This document shows, in pieces, positions 1 to 7,419 of a stretch of DNA of 10,347 nucleotides; the stretch's first letter is position 1, and each line of letters starts with the position of its first letter. Below the pieces are notes generated by a model. That model did not search any database and was not told the DNA's origin. It was given only the letters and a program-made list of their open reading frames with translations. The DNA comes from an uncultured Slackia sp. (GTDB lineage Bacteria; Actinomycetota; Coriobacteriia; Coriobacteriales; Eggerthellaceae), in contig USLD01000031.1 in the NCBI GenBank assembly GCA_900555495.1, positions 1 through 10,347 of the forward strand. The letters run 5' to 3'. The translations under genes and the position numbers were made by a program.

Positions 1-1
1 G

Positions 2-2290
2 GTTAATCCGAATGCGGAAATCAAAATGTATCTGGCCCCGATTCGTGTTCTCGATACGGTCGATGGAAGCACGTCGAATCTTACGGTGAAAAATGCGACC
101 TTCAATTACACGGACGGAAATTCGTCGACCGTCAACGGCGATATCCTTCTTGGCGAAGGACGTGACGGAAAGAAAAGCACCTCCATGCCGAAGCTGACCA
201 TTTCGGGCACCGAGGCTTCCGTGTCGTTGCAATCTCCCGGCTTCCACGGCGCATCCGGGGTCGACTGGGCTAAGGGCCAGACCGTGCCCGTCGCAAAGGA
301 GGACACGGAGGTAAGCACCAGCCATGTGGCGACGGTCGAGTCCAACGGTGCCGAAACTTCGTATTTCACTTTTGCAGAGGCGATCAAGAACGCCAAGGCG
401 GGCGATACGGTGAAGCTGCTGAGCGATGTGACCGTAGGCTCCTGGGACCAGATTTGGAATGTTTCGGGCATTACCGTCAATGGCGGCGGCCATACCTTGA
501 AAGTGAATGCCATCGAGAGCGGCGACAACCATAACGCCCTCGTTCAGTCCAATGGCGGAAATGCGTTCAGCGATCTGGTCATCGACCTGAGCGGTATTCC
601 GAACACATCGCCGTTCGCGTACCGCGCATTTTCCGCAGCGCCGGGAGATTCTTTCTCGAAGGTGACGATCAGGGGCAACAAGAGCCTCTCGTACGGCATC
701 ACTGTTGACGGCACCGATGCGGCGGATGAGGCCGTTTCTATCGACGAGTGCGTTTTCGACGGCATGGGGTCGGCCGTTTACGATTCCGAGGAAGGGACGC
801 TCGATTCCCTCTCCATCAAAAACTGCACCATCAAGAATTGCGATTACTCGGTGATCATGAAGTCTCCGAACGGGGTTTTCTCCGGCAATACCGTGGTCGG
901 GGCCGAGGGCGCAGAAGGCAAGCTGAACGTTTGCGGCGCCTCGGTGACGGTGTCTGGCAACACGTTCGACGGCGTGTGCAGGCTTAAGTTCTACGCAGCC
1001 CCTGCCGCGTTCGAGAAGAACAAGATTTCCGCCGGCTCCTATCTTGCGAAGGGCGACAGCCTTGGAGACGTCAAGGTCGACGTTTCCAAGAACTTCTGGG
1101 GCGGAGAAGCGCCGAGCGCCACGCAGATTCCCAACGGCATGAAGGCGAATGTCGAAGGCATCGATGTCTACTACGTTCGCGACGCCATGCTCGATAGCGA
1201 CCTGAACACGTATGTTCCGCCTACGGGCGGCGGCACCGTCACTCCCGGCGACAAGACCGAGGTCGAGCACAACGCCGACGGCTCCACCACCACGACCGTG
1301 ACCAAGCCCGACGGATCGCAGACCGTCACGCACGAGACGCCGTCGGGCACCCAGTCCGTCGTGTCGAAGGACGAGGACGGCAACGTCGTCTCCACCGAGG
1401 TCGCCGTTTCCAAGAAGGATGCGGAATCCGGCGCCGTCGAGCTGCCGATCGACGGGGTGAAGCCCGCCAAGGATGTCGACAAGGCCGCCGAGGTTAGGAT
1501 CGAGGTTCCCGCGAGCGTGACCTCCGACAAGCCCGTCCAGGTGACCGTGCCCGTAGCGAGCGCCGAAGGCGACGAGCCGAACTACGGCCTTGTGCTCTTC
1601 GCGGTGGATGCCGACGGCAACGAGACGGCGCTGCCCAAGTCTGCGGTGGATGCCGACGGCAACGTCGTGTTCGAGGCGGCGGGCGACGTCACGGTCAAGG
1701 TCGTCGACAACGCCAAGCAGATGCCCGACGTCAAGGATTCCGACTGGTTCGCGGGCGACATCGTCGATTTCGCCACCGCGCGCGGCATCGTCAACGGCAT
1801 TCCCCTGGCCGACGGCACGCTCGAATTCCAGGGCAACCTGGGCACGAGCCGCGGCATGTTCGTGAAGATGCTCCACAATCTGGAGATGAACCCCGAGGCA
1901 TCGGCTGGCGCGGGCTTCGGCGACGTGGCCGAGACGGACTGGTTCGCCGACGCGGCGGCTTGGGCCGTCGAGGCGGGCGTCCTCGAGGGCGTCGAGACCG
2001 ATTCGGGCCGCGTGTTCCGCGGCGAGGACCCCGTGACCCGCGAACAGGTCGCCATGTTCCTGATGCGTTACGCGGACTACCTGGGCATGGACGTGTCCAA
2101 GCGCGCCGAAGTCGCGTTCCCTGATGCGGACGAGGTCTCCGGCTGGGCTCGCGAGGCCATGAGCTGGGCGGTTGCGGAAGGCATCTTCAAGGGCAACGAC
2201 GCCACGGGCGAACTCAACCCGACCGACGGCGCCACCCGTGCCGAGGTCGCCGCAGTGGTCATGCGTTTCGTCGAGGGCATGTACGCGTAA
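2..2290 (+). CDS. Secreted right-handed beta-helix protein with three C-terminal SLH domains (5'-truncated by window edge)
   Basis: The frame is open from base 2, and the first ATG (26) has no ribosome-binding site or signal peptide, so the true start lies outside the window. Numbering residues from that ATG: 1-380 is Asn/Gly/Val-rich beta-strand sequence of beta-helix type, including a motif seen in many surface repeats (FAEAIKNAKAGDTVKLLSDV, about 117-136) and an NFWGG turn near 360. About 395-460 is a Thr/Asp-rich linker (TTTTVTKPDGSQTVTHE). About 460-565 is another beta domain with two AVDADGN repeats. Three S-layer homology domains follow at about 567-616, 629-685 and 697-752, each with the usual D-x-W or W-A core and a TR-E/M motif. 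SLH domains bind secondary cell-wall polymers, so the protein is expected non-covalently on the cell surface. Ligand or adhesive role is unknown. The 5' half is much less GC-rich than the SLH end. Confidence 0.9.
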   Translation, partial: VNPNAEIKMYLAPIRVLDTVDGSTSNLTVKNATFNYTDGNSSTVNGDILLGEGRDGKKSTSMPKLTISGTEASVSLQSPGFHGASGVDWAKGQTVPVAKEDTEVSTSHVATVESNGAETSYFTFAEAIKNAKAGDTVKLLSDVTVGSWDQIWNVSGITVNGGGHTLKVNAIESGDNHNALVQSNGGNAFSDLVIDLSGIPNTSPFAYRAFSAAPGDSFSKVTIRGNKSLSYGITVDGTDAADEAVSIDECVFDGMGSAVYDSEEGTLDSLSIKNCTIKNCDYSVIMKSPNGVFSGNTVVGAEGAEGKLNVCGASVTVSGNTFDGVCRLKFYAAPAAFEKNKISAGSYLAKGDSLGDVKVDVSKNFWGGEAPSATQIPNGMKANVEGIDVYYVRDAMLDSDLNTYVPPTGGGTVTPGDKTEVEHNADGSTTTTVTKPDGSQTVTHETPSGTQSVVSKDEDGNVVSTEVAVSKKDAESGAVELPIDGVKPAKDVDKAAEVRIEVPASVTSDKPVQVTVPVASAEGDEPNYGLVLFAVDADGNETALPKSAVDADGNVVFEAAGDVTVKVVDNAKQMPDVKDSDWFAGDIVDFATARGIVNGIPLADGTLEFQGNLGTSRGMFVKMLHNLEMNPEASAGAGFGDVAETDWFADAAAWAVEAGVLEGVETDSGRVFRGEDPVTREQVAMFLMRYADYLGMDVSKRAEVAFPDADEVSGWAREAMSWAVAEGIFKGNDATGELNPTDGATRAEVAAVVMRFVEGMYA
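1601..1664 (+). repeat. 22-bp exact direct repeat, 42 bp apart, in the surface-protein coding region
   Basis: Bases 1601-1622 and 1643-1664 are identical. The offset of 42 bp is 14 codons, so both copies are read in the same frame and encode AVDADGN. Recombination or slippage between the copies would remove or add 14 residues without breaking the frame. It may simply reflect a duplicated beta-hairpin. Confidence 0.8.
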
Positions 2291-2350
2291 GGCTTCATCG
2301 GGTAAAGTGGCAATCCGATAATCGTGGGCGGATATACCCGTTCACACAAC

Positions 2351-2390
2351 ATGCGAAAGGCACCCATCGGGTGCCTTTCGCATGGATTTG
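2351..2390 (+). terminator. Intrinsic terminator after the SLH protein
   Basis: A perfect inverted repeat has arms 2351-2365 and 2369-2383 (15 bp) and a 3-nt loop (ATC). The upper GC-rich stem (GGCACCC/GGGTGCC) is flanked by AAA and TTT, which makes the hairpin usable from either strand. The tail after the full stem is only moderately T-rich, so efficiency is uncertain, but its position 60 bp after the stop codon fits a terminator. Confidence 0.8.
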
Positions 2391-2484
2391 TCGTGCTTGC
2401 GATCCGGTTTCGCTTCTCATGTGTGATTCCGCTTATTTCGCAAATCGCGCGCGGCCCAGCTGCTTTTTGACAAATTGCCGCTGT

Positions 2485-2513
2485 TTGGGAAAGGTTGAGG
2501 AAGGGCGTAGAAT
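2485..2513 (+). promoter_or_regulatory. Candidate sigma-70-type promoter for the phase-variable surface protein
   Basis: TTGGGA (2485-2490) and TAGAAT (2508-2513) are separated by 17 bp; the -10 matches TATAAT at five of six positions. A transcript would start near 2520, giving a leader of about 80 nt. A consensus TTGACA lies at 2467-2472 but has no -10 at normal spacing. The rest of 2391-2600 is relatively AT-rich with no credible gene. Confidence 0.5.
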
Positions 2514-2587
2514 AAGTGGGGTTTCATTTGCCAACATAGCGGTTCGTATCGGGGTACAGGATATGTATCGCTTTGTTTTTGCTCAAG

Positions 2588-2597
2588 AGGAGGAGGT
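2588..2597 (+). promoter_or_regulatory. Strong ribosome-binding site fixing the start at 2601
   Basis: AGGAGGAGGT lies 4-7 nt before ATG 2601. It shows that translation begins at 2601, in the signal-peptide frame, and not at the TTG (2686) or ATGs (2698, 2701) of the body frame, none of which has a recognisable ribosome-binding site. Confidence 0.85.
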
Positions 2598-2600
2598 GCC

Positions 2601-2723
2601 ATGTATCGCGTTGGCAAAGGCGTGTTTCAGCTTATTTGCTGCTTCTGCCTTGCTGCATCGTTTTTCCTTGTAGGAAATCAAGCGTTTGCAGCGACGAATG
2701 ATGCAGCGGGGGGGGGGTACTGA
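2601..2723 (+). CDS. Signal-peptide fragment of the surface protein, cut off by the poly-G frameshift
   Basis: Forty codons from a well-placed ATG encode a typical Sec signal peptide: a short basic start (MYRVGKG), a hydrophobic core rich in Cys, Phe and Leu (about 8-24) and an AFA/A cleavage site after residue 30. Ten mature residues follow (ATNDAAGGGY), then TGA at 2721. The frame is lost in the ten-G run at 2708-2717. With nine or twelve G, the same start reads straight into the body frame at TDELTAAPEW and yields an uninterrupted precursor of about 1,097 residues (nine G). As sequenced, this start makes only a 40-residue peptide. The fragment is best seen as the 5' end of the gene that continues to 5895. 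A sequencing error in the homopolymer is the alternative. Confidence 0.8.
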   Translation: MYRVGKGVFQLICCFCLAASFFLVGNQAFAATNDAAGGGY

Positions 2724-5700
2724 TGAGTTAACTGCTGCCCCTGAATGGCGGGTTTCGAGTGATGCGGAGGTGCGCGCCGCTGTTGCCGAAATCAAGGAAA
2801 AGCGTGATAGCGAGGGCTTGACTGAAGCTACGTTGGTCTTCGCGAACGACGTCACGTTCACGTACGACAAGCATCCTGACGCGGGGTGGGGCTCTGGCAG
2901 TGATTACGATGCGAGCTACGTCGGCGAAAATTACTTCAGCGGCGTTGAGGGCGTTACGTTGACGCTGAAAAGCGCCGATGCGAACAATCCTGCTCATTTG
3001 CGGAATCTTGGTGCGACGTTCGGTAATACGCGACTTCAGAATGCGGGCTTTTCTCTCAATGACGGACAGACGGCTCGCTTTTTCACGGGCCCGATGGTTT
3101 TGGACAGTATTGTGTTCGATACGACCGACAGGAATGGCAACGTCCGTGACGAGGTCTACGTTGTGGCCCAGGGTCATAAGCTTGTAATGACGGAACGCTT
3201 TTCGAGCACGAAGCCCCTTCATGTCATAGGCGGTAATTTGGGCAAATATCGCCGTTTGGATGGCATGGGATTCGGGGATGAAGACGGCATTGCTTCTGAC
3301 GGAAGCACGCTCGGATGGATCGAAGAGCCAGGCGGGTCTAAGCCGACCCATCTTGAAATCTACGGCGGTTCGTACGGTTACGTCTATGCGGGCGGATTCA
3401 ATAGCGATGTGGACGGCGATACGTTCGTTAAGGTCGCCCTTCCTGAAAGCCAAAAGGTCGACTACGTCTACGGTGGCGGCGCTTTTTATAAATCTTACAA
3501 TCAGGTTCCTTCCGAAGGAACAAGGTCGACTGTTCGTGGCGATTCTTGCGTCCAGACCCTATCTGGCGGTCTTGGAAGTATTTACGGCGGCTCGTATCGT
3601 GGATATATCGATGGTAATTCGAGCGTGACTGTGGGGCAACCGCAAAGCGACCGCCGGGCTGTGTATGGCGAGATTTACGGCGGTGGCGATCAGAGTACGC
3701 TCGGCAGTCGTTCTGGCTGGGATTGGGTCGGCGGCAATGCATCCGTTACGGTAGAAAATACGGCTCATCCCAAAGACGATACCGCCAATATTTTCGGCGG
3801 CGGTTTCATAGATACGATCAACGGCACGACCGAGATCGTATTGAATGGCGGGTCGAATGATCACTGGGTTTTTGCCGGAGGCATGAACATCGGCGCGTAT
3901 GACCAGAGCGCGAACATTCTTAATAAAAACGACGAAGCAGTTGCCGCGAAAATCGCCATCAATGGCGGCGATTGGTCCAAGGTATATTCAACGGTCGAAA
4001 CCAATTACTCCAGCACCGCTTCCCAGGAAATCAACGGCGATGTCTTGGTTGAACTCAACGGCGGCCAGGTCGATTATTTCGGCTTGAGCGCGCTTCAAAC
4101 TCATGTTCTGGGCGATAGCATCCTTAGCATTAACGGCGGAGAGCTGGGTAATTTCACAACCGCAATCAGCGGCTACCAATACGATGACAGCGAAGGCGGC
4201 AATACGTACGAAAGCGGTAAGGTCGAGGGCAAGCGCATCGTCAACCTGAACAACTCGCAGCCGATGAAGTGCTGGCAGATATATGCCATTGATCAAATCA
4301 ACGTGAACAACACGGCGCCGTTTATTGCGCGCGGAACGGCCGATGAAGGCGCCCTATGTTTGTGCGGCGATGTGAATGTTCAAAGCGGGATGTTTGCATT
4401 GACGGGTTCGAACGAGCTCATAGACACAAGCGCGATCAATGGGACGAATGCGGATGGAACTTCCAAGGCAAAAGGCGATTTGACGATTGCCGCAGGCGCT
4501 ACGTTGGCGCTCAATGCGACGGGAGACGGCCTTTCGGCGCCTGGCCACGTGAACGCAGAGGGCTCCGCGACGGGCTCGGGCAAGCTTTTGGCGGTAAAGC
4601 CGAGCGGATCCGACTGGATTTCTACCGACATGAGCCAGGGCGATCCGCAGGTAGGAGAGGTTTACATCCGTTCGAACAGCACTGACGAAACGGCGGCGCC
4701 TAACACTGCCGCGAACATGGTGAAGCTGGCGAACAGCCCGACGTCGCGTTATGTGGAATACACGAAGGACGCCTCGGCAATCGCTCCTTCCTTCGCTCAT
4801 GCCTGGCGCATCGCAGACGACCCTGATGCGAAAACCGTCACGGTGACTTTCGATAAGAACGGTGGCGATACGGAAGCAAGCCCCAATGAGAAGAAAGTGG
4901 TTTTGAAGGGCGGCGCCACGAGCAGCACCATCGACGCCCTGCCTGCTCCGCCGACGTGGGCCGACCATGAATTCACGGGTTGGAACACTGCGACGAATGG
5001 CCAAGGCGATGCTTTCACCGAGCAAACGCCGGTGAGCCAAGATATCACCGTGTACGCTCAGTGGAAGGCGTTGACGCCCGACCCCACCTATACGGTCACG
5101 TACACTGACGGCGTCGATGGCGAAGAAGTTTTCGTCGATCAGGTCAACGAGGGCCTCGAGCCCGGCGCGGCCACGCCCGCGTTTCAGGGGACCCCCTTGC
5201 GCGACGGCTACGCGTTCGTCGGCTGGGCTCCCGAGGTCGCTCCGACCGTGACCGAGGACGTCGTATACGTGGCCCAGTGGCAGAAGAATGAGCCCGCCCC
5301 CACGTTCACTGTGACGTACACGGATGGCGTCGAGGATGAGGAGGTCTTCGCCGACCAGGTGTATGCGGGGTTGATCGCCGGGGAGAAAACCCCTTCGTTC
5401 GATGGGGCGCCTTCCCGCGCTGGATATGATTTCGTCGGCTGGAAGCCCGATGTGGTTCCGACGGTGACGGGCGATGCCGTTTACGAAGCTCAATGGCAGA
5501 AGAAGAGCGACCCGAAGCCCCCGGTGATTCCTGATCCCGAACCGCCTGTGATTCCCGACCCGAAGCCCCCGGTCGATCCCGACCAGCCCGTCGACCCTGA
5601 CAAACCTGTCGACCCGGCTCCTCCCACCGAGCCTGATGAGCCTGCCGGTCCCGATGAACCGTCCGACGGATTCGTGCCTCCCGCGAAGCCCGATCAGCCT

Positions 5701-5895
5701 TCCGGACAGGGCGGTTTCGGTGAACCTGCCGATGTGGGTAAGCCCGCTTCTGGCGCAAATGCCTCGGCCATGCCTATGACGGGCGATGCGGCATCCTCGA
5801 TGGTTGTTCCGTTTGCTGTCTTGGCGTTTGCCTGCATGGCAGTGGCCGGGCTTGCTATCGCGCGTCTTCGTGCGCGCACGGCCCGGCGCCGTTAA
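2686..5895 (+). CDS. Cell-wall-anchored surface protein body: InlB-type repeats and MPMTG sorting signal (out of frame with its signal peptide)
   Basis: Residues are numbered from TTG 2686, which is only where the open frame can first be read; I doubt it is a real start. About 15-700 is Gly/Asn/Tyr-rich with recurring YGGG, NGG and INGG turns, consistent with a long beta-solenoid. Three Listeria-Bacteroides (InlB B-type) repeats follow at about 716-792, 802-866 and 874-938, each ending GW...AQWK/Q; the last two are close duplicates. A Pro/Asp-rich wall spacer spans about 939-1028. The end is a sortase-type signal: MPMTG (1029-1033), a hydrophobic segment and an Arg-rich tail. Such proteins are normally linked to peptidoglycan by sortase and act as adhesins or surface-exposed structures; ligand unknown. 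The upstream signal peptide (2601) is in another frame because of the G10 tract, so the gene appears OFF. GC is lower in the body than in the repeat and wall region. Confidence 0.88.
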   Translation: MQRRMMQRGGGTDELTAAPEWRVSSDAEVRAAVAEIKEKRDSEGLTEATLVFANDVTFTYDKHPDAGWGSGSDYDASYVGENYFSGVEGVTLTLKSADANNPAHLRNLGATFGNTRLQNAGFSLNDGQTARFFTGPMVLDSIVFDTTDRNGNVRDEVYVVAQGHKLVMTERFSSTKPLHVIGGNLGKYRRLDGMGFGDEDGIASDGSTLGWIEEPGGSKPTHLEIYGGSYGYVYAGGFNSDVDGDTFVKVALPESQKVDYVYGGGAFYKSYNQVPSEGTRSTVRGDSCVQTLSGGLGSIYGGSYRGYIDGNSSVTVGQPQSDRRAVYGEIYGGGDQSTLGSRSGWDWVGGNASVTVENTAHPKDDTANIFGGGFIDTINGTTEIVLNGGSNDHWVFAGGMNIGAYDQSANILNKNDEAVAAKIAINGGDWSKVYSTVETNYSSTASQEINGDVLVELNGGQVDYFGLSALQTHVLGDSILSINGGELGNFTTAISGYQYDDSEGGNTYESGKVEGKRIVNLNNSQPMKCWQIYAIDQINVNNTAPFIARGTADEGALCLCGDVNVQSGMFALTGSNELIDTSAINGTNADGTSKAKGDLTIAAGATLALNATGDGLSAPGHVNAEGSATGSGKLLAVKPSGSDWISTDMSQGDPQVGEVYIRSNSTDETAAPNTAANMVKLANSPTSRYVEYTKDASAIAPSFAHAWRIADDPDAKTVTVTFDKNGGDTEASPNEKKVVLKGGATSSTIDALPAPPTWADHEFTGWNTATNGQGDAFTEQTPVSQDITVYAQWKALTPDPTYTVTYTDGVDGEEVFVDQVNEGLEPGAATPAFQGTPLRDGYAFVGWAPEVAPTVTEDVVYVAQWQKNEPAPTFTVTYTDGVEDEEVFADQVYAGLIAGEKTPSFDGAPSRAGYDFVGWKPDVVPTVTGDAVYEAQWQKKSDPKPPVIPDPEPPVIPDPKPPVDPDQPVDPDKPVDPAPPTEPDEPAGPDEPSDGFVPPAKPDQPSGQGGFGEPADVGKPASGANASAMPMTGDAASSMVVPFAVLAFACMAVAGLAIARLRARTARRR
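2708..2717 (+). repeat. Poly-G tract (G10), probable slipped-strand phase-variation switch
   Basis: Ten consecutive G lie directly after the signal-peptide cleavage region. With G10 the frame from ATG 2601 stops at TGA 2721; with G11 it stops at the TAA in GAGTTAAC a few codons on; with G9 or G12 it enters the 3.2-kb body frame. One in three lengths is therefore ON. This is the classic layout of a contingency locus in a surface gene. Confidence 0.8.
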
Positions 5896-5910
5896 GGCGT
5901 CGTCCATCCG

Positions 5911-5945
5911 CCTCGGTGCCGAATACGTAGCCGGCACCGAGGTTT
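5911..5945 (+). terminator. Intrinsic terminator of the sortase-anchored protein gene
   Basis: Perfect 11-bp stem, arms 5911-5921 and 5932-5942, 10-nt loop, followed by TTTC. It starts 15 bp after the stop codon at 5895. Confidence 0.85.
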
Positions 5946-5958
5946 CATAGCGTCATGA

Positions 5959-5998
5959 AAACCGCCAGCCGCGTTGCTTCGCGGCTGGCGGTTTCTTG
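5959..5998. terminator. Bidirectional terminator between convergent genes
   Basis: Perfect 15-bp stem, arms 5959-5973 and 5980-5994, 6-nt loop (TTGCTT). The arms end in AAA and TTT, with four A before the left arm's CCGCC, so a T tract follows the stem on either strand. It can end the luxR-family transcript from the right and back up the terminator at 5911 from the left. Confidence 0.87.
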
Positions 5999-6044
5999 TA
6001 CGGGGAAGGGGTCGGCACGGGGCACGCGCCTTCTTTCCGCTTTC

Positions 6045-7010
6045 TTACCACGTGCTCCAGAAATCCTGGATCAGGTCCTGCCTGTTGGCGTGGCCGGTTT
6101 TGCGCAGGATGTTGTGCACGTGCACCTTCGCGGTGCTTGGCGCCACGCCCATGGTGGACGCGATGTTCTGGTTGTCCAGTCCGGTCAAAACCAGGCGCAG
6201 CACTTCCTGCTCGCGCTTGGACAGCTTGTGCTTCTTGCCGTAGATCTCCAGGTTGCCGTCGATCATAGACTCGACGCGTTCGTCGTTGTTGCGTACGGGC
6301 GGGTGTTCGTAGCGCAGCGAAAGCGCGCGGTATGCGCTGGTGCACGCCACGGCGGCGCATACCAGCATCAGGGCCTCTTCCATGTAATTGCGCTCGGCCG
6401 AGAACAGCAGGAACGCCTCGCTTTGCGGCGCCAGCAAAAAGCCGTAGACGTCTTCGAGGATGAACCCGATGCCGAACGCCCAAAGCACCGCGTAAAAAAG
6501 GCGGTAGCGCTTCATGCGGGTGCGCTCGGTTTTGTCGTGGGTGGAAAAATAGCGCGCCCCCAGAAAGGCGAGCGTCCATATGAACAGGGCCGCGCGCATG
6601 GCGTAGAACGCGAAACGGGCCGTGGGGTCGCCTTGTTCTAGGAGTAGGGTCGCCAAGCTGCCTGCGACGAACAGCACGCCCGGAACGAGCAGCATCGCCT
6701 TGCGCTTTTCTCCGACGAAATCGCACGCTAGAAGCCAGATAGATACGAAGATGCCGCACCCCGAAACGATGGATGCGAACGAGCGCAGTACAAGATAGAC
6801 GCGCTCTCCCGCAAGGTCCAGGTTCATGGCGAGCGATACGAAGCTGTCCTGGAACACCAGCGTGACGTCGAAGAAGTAGAACAAAAACGCCCAGAAGGCG
6901 TAGAGAAACGTCCGGCGCCTCGATACCAAATAGACCGAAAGACACGCCGCTCCCGCCAGCACGGACACGAGCTGAACGATAAGAACTGAATAGAATTGGG
7001 CGAGCTCCAT
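6045..7010 (-). CDS. LuxR-family regulator with an N-terminal multi-pass membrane sensor
   Basis: This 321-residue protein has about seven hydrophobic segments (near 6-29, 34-58, 76-100, 104-124, 131-152, 168-190, 210-230), a short linker and a C-terminal LuxR/GerE helix-turn-helix (263-321). The LSKREQEVLRLV opening and the NIASTMGVAPSTAKVHVHNI recognition region are plain. There is no receiver or autoinducer domain, so the membrane part probably senses a ligand or membrane state directly, a design common in Eggerthellaceae. I chose ATG 7010 over GTG 7016: AAGG lies five bases before the ATG, while the GTG overlaps that site. The gene is divergent from the antiporter gene, which makes the latter, and possibly the aminotransferase, the likeliest target; that is inference from context. 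It ends just before a strong shared terminator. Confidence 0.9.
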   Translation of the reverse strand: MELAQFYSVLIVQLVSVLAGAACLSVYLVSRRRTFLYAFWAFLFYFFDVTLVFQDSFVSLAMNLDLAGERVYLVLRSFASIVSGCGIFVSIWLLACDFVGEKRKAMLLVPGVLFVAGSLATLLLEQGDPTARFAFYAMRAALFIWTLAFLGARYFSTHDKTERTRMKRYRLFYAVLWAFGIGFILEDVYGFLLAPQSEAFLLFSAERNYMEEALMLVCAAVACTSAYRALSLRYEHPPVRNNDERVESMIDGNLEIYGKKHKLSKREQEVLRLVLTGLDNQNIASTMGVAPSTAKVHVHNILRKTGHANRQDLIQDFWSTW

Positions 7011-7016
7011 GGGCAC

Positions 7017-7275
7017 CTTCGCTATCCATGCGGACGATTCGTTTTTCCGTATAGTACCTTATGCGCTCGCGATTGCTTCGATTAACGTCGCCTATAGCAT
7101 ATCCGCACATGTTCTTTACGCTGCATCCGTCTTTTTCGGCGTCCGGCATTGTGCTATTCATCAGGGGTTTAATATCGGTTTAGGTGGTTTAGGCGTGTAT
7201 CTACACCGCATTTCTACCTTGCTCTATACGCGCTTTATACCTTTTCACCGACCGCACGCGCGGTGACAATTCCTC
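7017..7275. other. Divergent intergenic region between the LuxR regulator and the antiporter leader
   Basis: This stretch is clearly AT-richer than the flanking genes and holds no credible gene. It contains three GGTTTA elements (7166, 7177, 7186), a palindrome at 7195-7206 and two TATAC elements 11 bp apart (7225-7229 and 7236-7240) that could serve as -10 sequences for the antiporter transcript. No good -35 precedes them, which would suit an activator-dependent promoter. On the minus strand TACTAT (7056 to 7051) could be a -10 for the regulator gene, again without a clear -35. Confidence 0.5.
7166..7206 (+). promoter_or_regulatory. Candidate regulator-binding site: GGTTTA repeats plus GTGTA-TC-TACAC palindrome
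   Basis: GGTTTAGG occurs twice in tandem (7177-7184, 7186-7193) with a partial copy, GGTTTA, at 7166-7171. Directly after them is a palindrome with arms 7195-7199 and 7202-7206. The palindrome ends 18 bp before the TATACG element at 7225, roughly a -35 position, as expected for a LuxR-type activator. Low sequence complexity could also explain the repeats. Confidence 0.35.
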
Positions 7276-7417
7276 TCGCAAAGTCATTCGCCGCCTCAGA
7301 CGAGGTATGGCGGTGCGTGCGGGCCTGCGCCCGCGAGAGAGGACGCGCCGCCATGGCTCGCATGACTCGCCTTGCGAAAAGAACTCGAACCGCGTTTCGC
7401 TTGGCAGGTCTTTGCGA
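7276..7417 (+). ncRNA. Structured 5' leader of the antiporter gene, riboswitch-like, class not recognised
   Basis: Three nested or adjacent helices can be read by eye. P1 pairs TCGCAAAG (7276-7283) with CTTTGCGA (7410-7417) and closes the element. P2 pairs 7309-7318 with 7343-7352 (10 bp, one G-U) and is capped by a 6-bp GCGGGC/GCCCGC hairpin (7319-7334), with GAGAGAGG bulged on the 3' side. P3 pairs 7369-7371 and 7374-7379 with 7395-7400 and 7403-7405 around a symmetric TT/TT internal loop. The element ends two bases before a strong terminator hairpin. I looked for T-box, lysine, glycine, SAM and guanidine riboswitch core motifs and saw none. The fold was drawn by eye in GC-rich DNA, so some helices may be fortuitous. 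Confidence 0.45.
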
Positions 7418-7419
7418 TT

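Noticed and set aside
2563..2609. ATGTATCGC occurring at both 2563 and 2601, possibly a duplicated start
   Set aside because: The upstream copy has no ribosome-binding site and its frame stops at TAG 2671; a nine-base repeat can be coincidence.
2371..2673. 100-codon plus-strand frame between the two surface genes
   Set aside because: Starts inside the terminator hairpin, has no ribosome-binding site, and overlaps the promoter and the signal-peptide coding start in another frame.
4354..5937. Long open frame on the minus strand (527 codons) opposite the sortase-anchored protein
   Set aside because: Arg/Gly/His-rich shadow of the GC-rich sense gene; no ribosome-binding site, no recognisable domain, and the sense strand has clear InlB-type and sorting motifs.
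5953..7161. 402-codon minus-strand frame overlapping the LuxR regulator
   Set aside because: Arg-rich off-frame shadow; the overlapping frame has a full LuxR helix-turn-helix and membrane segments.
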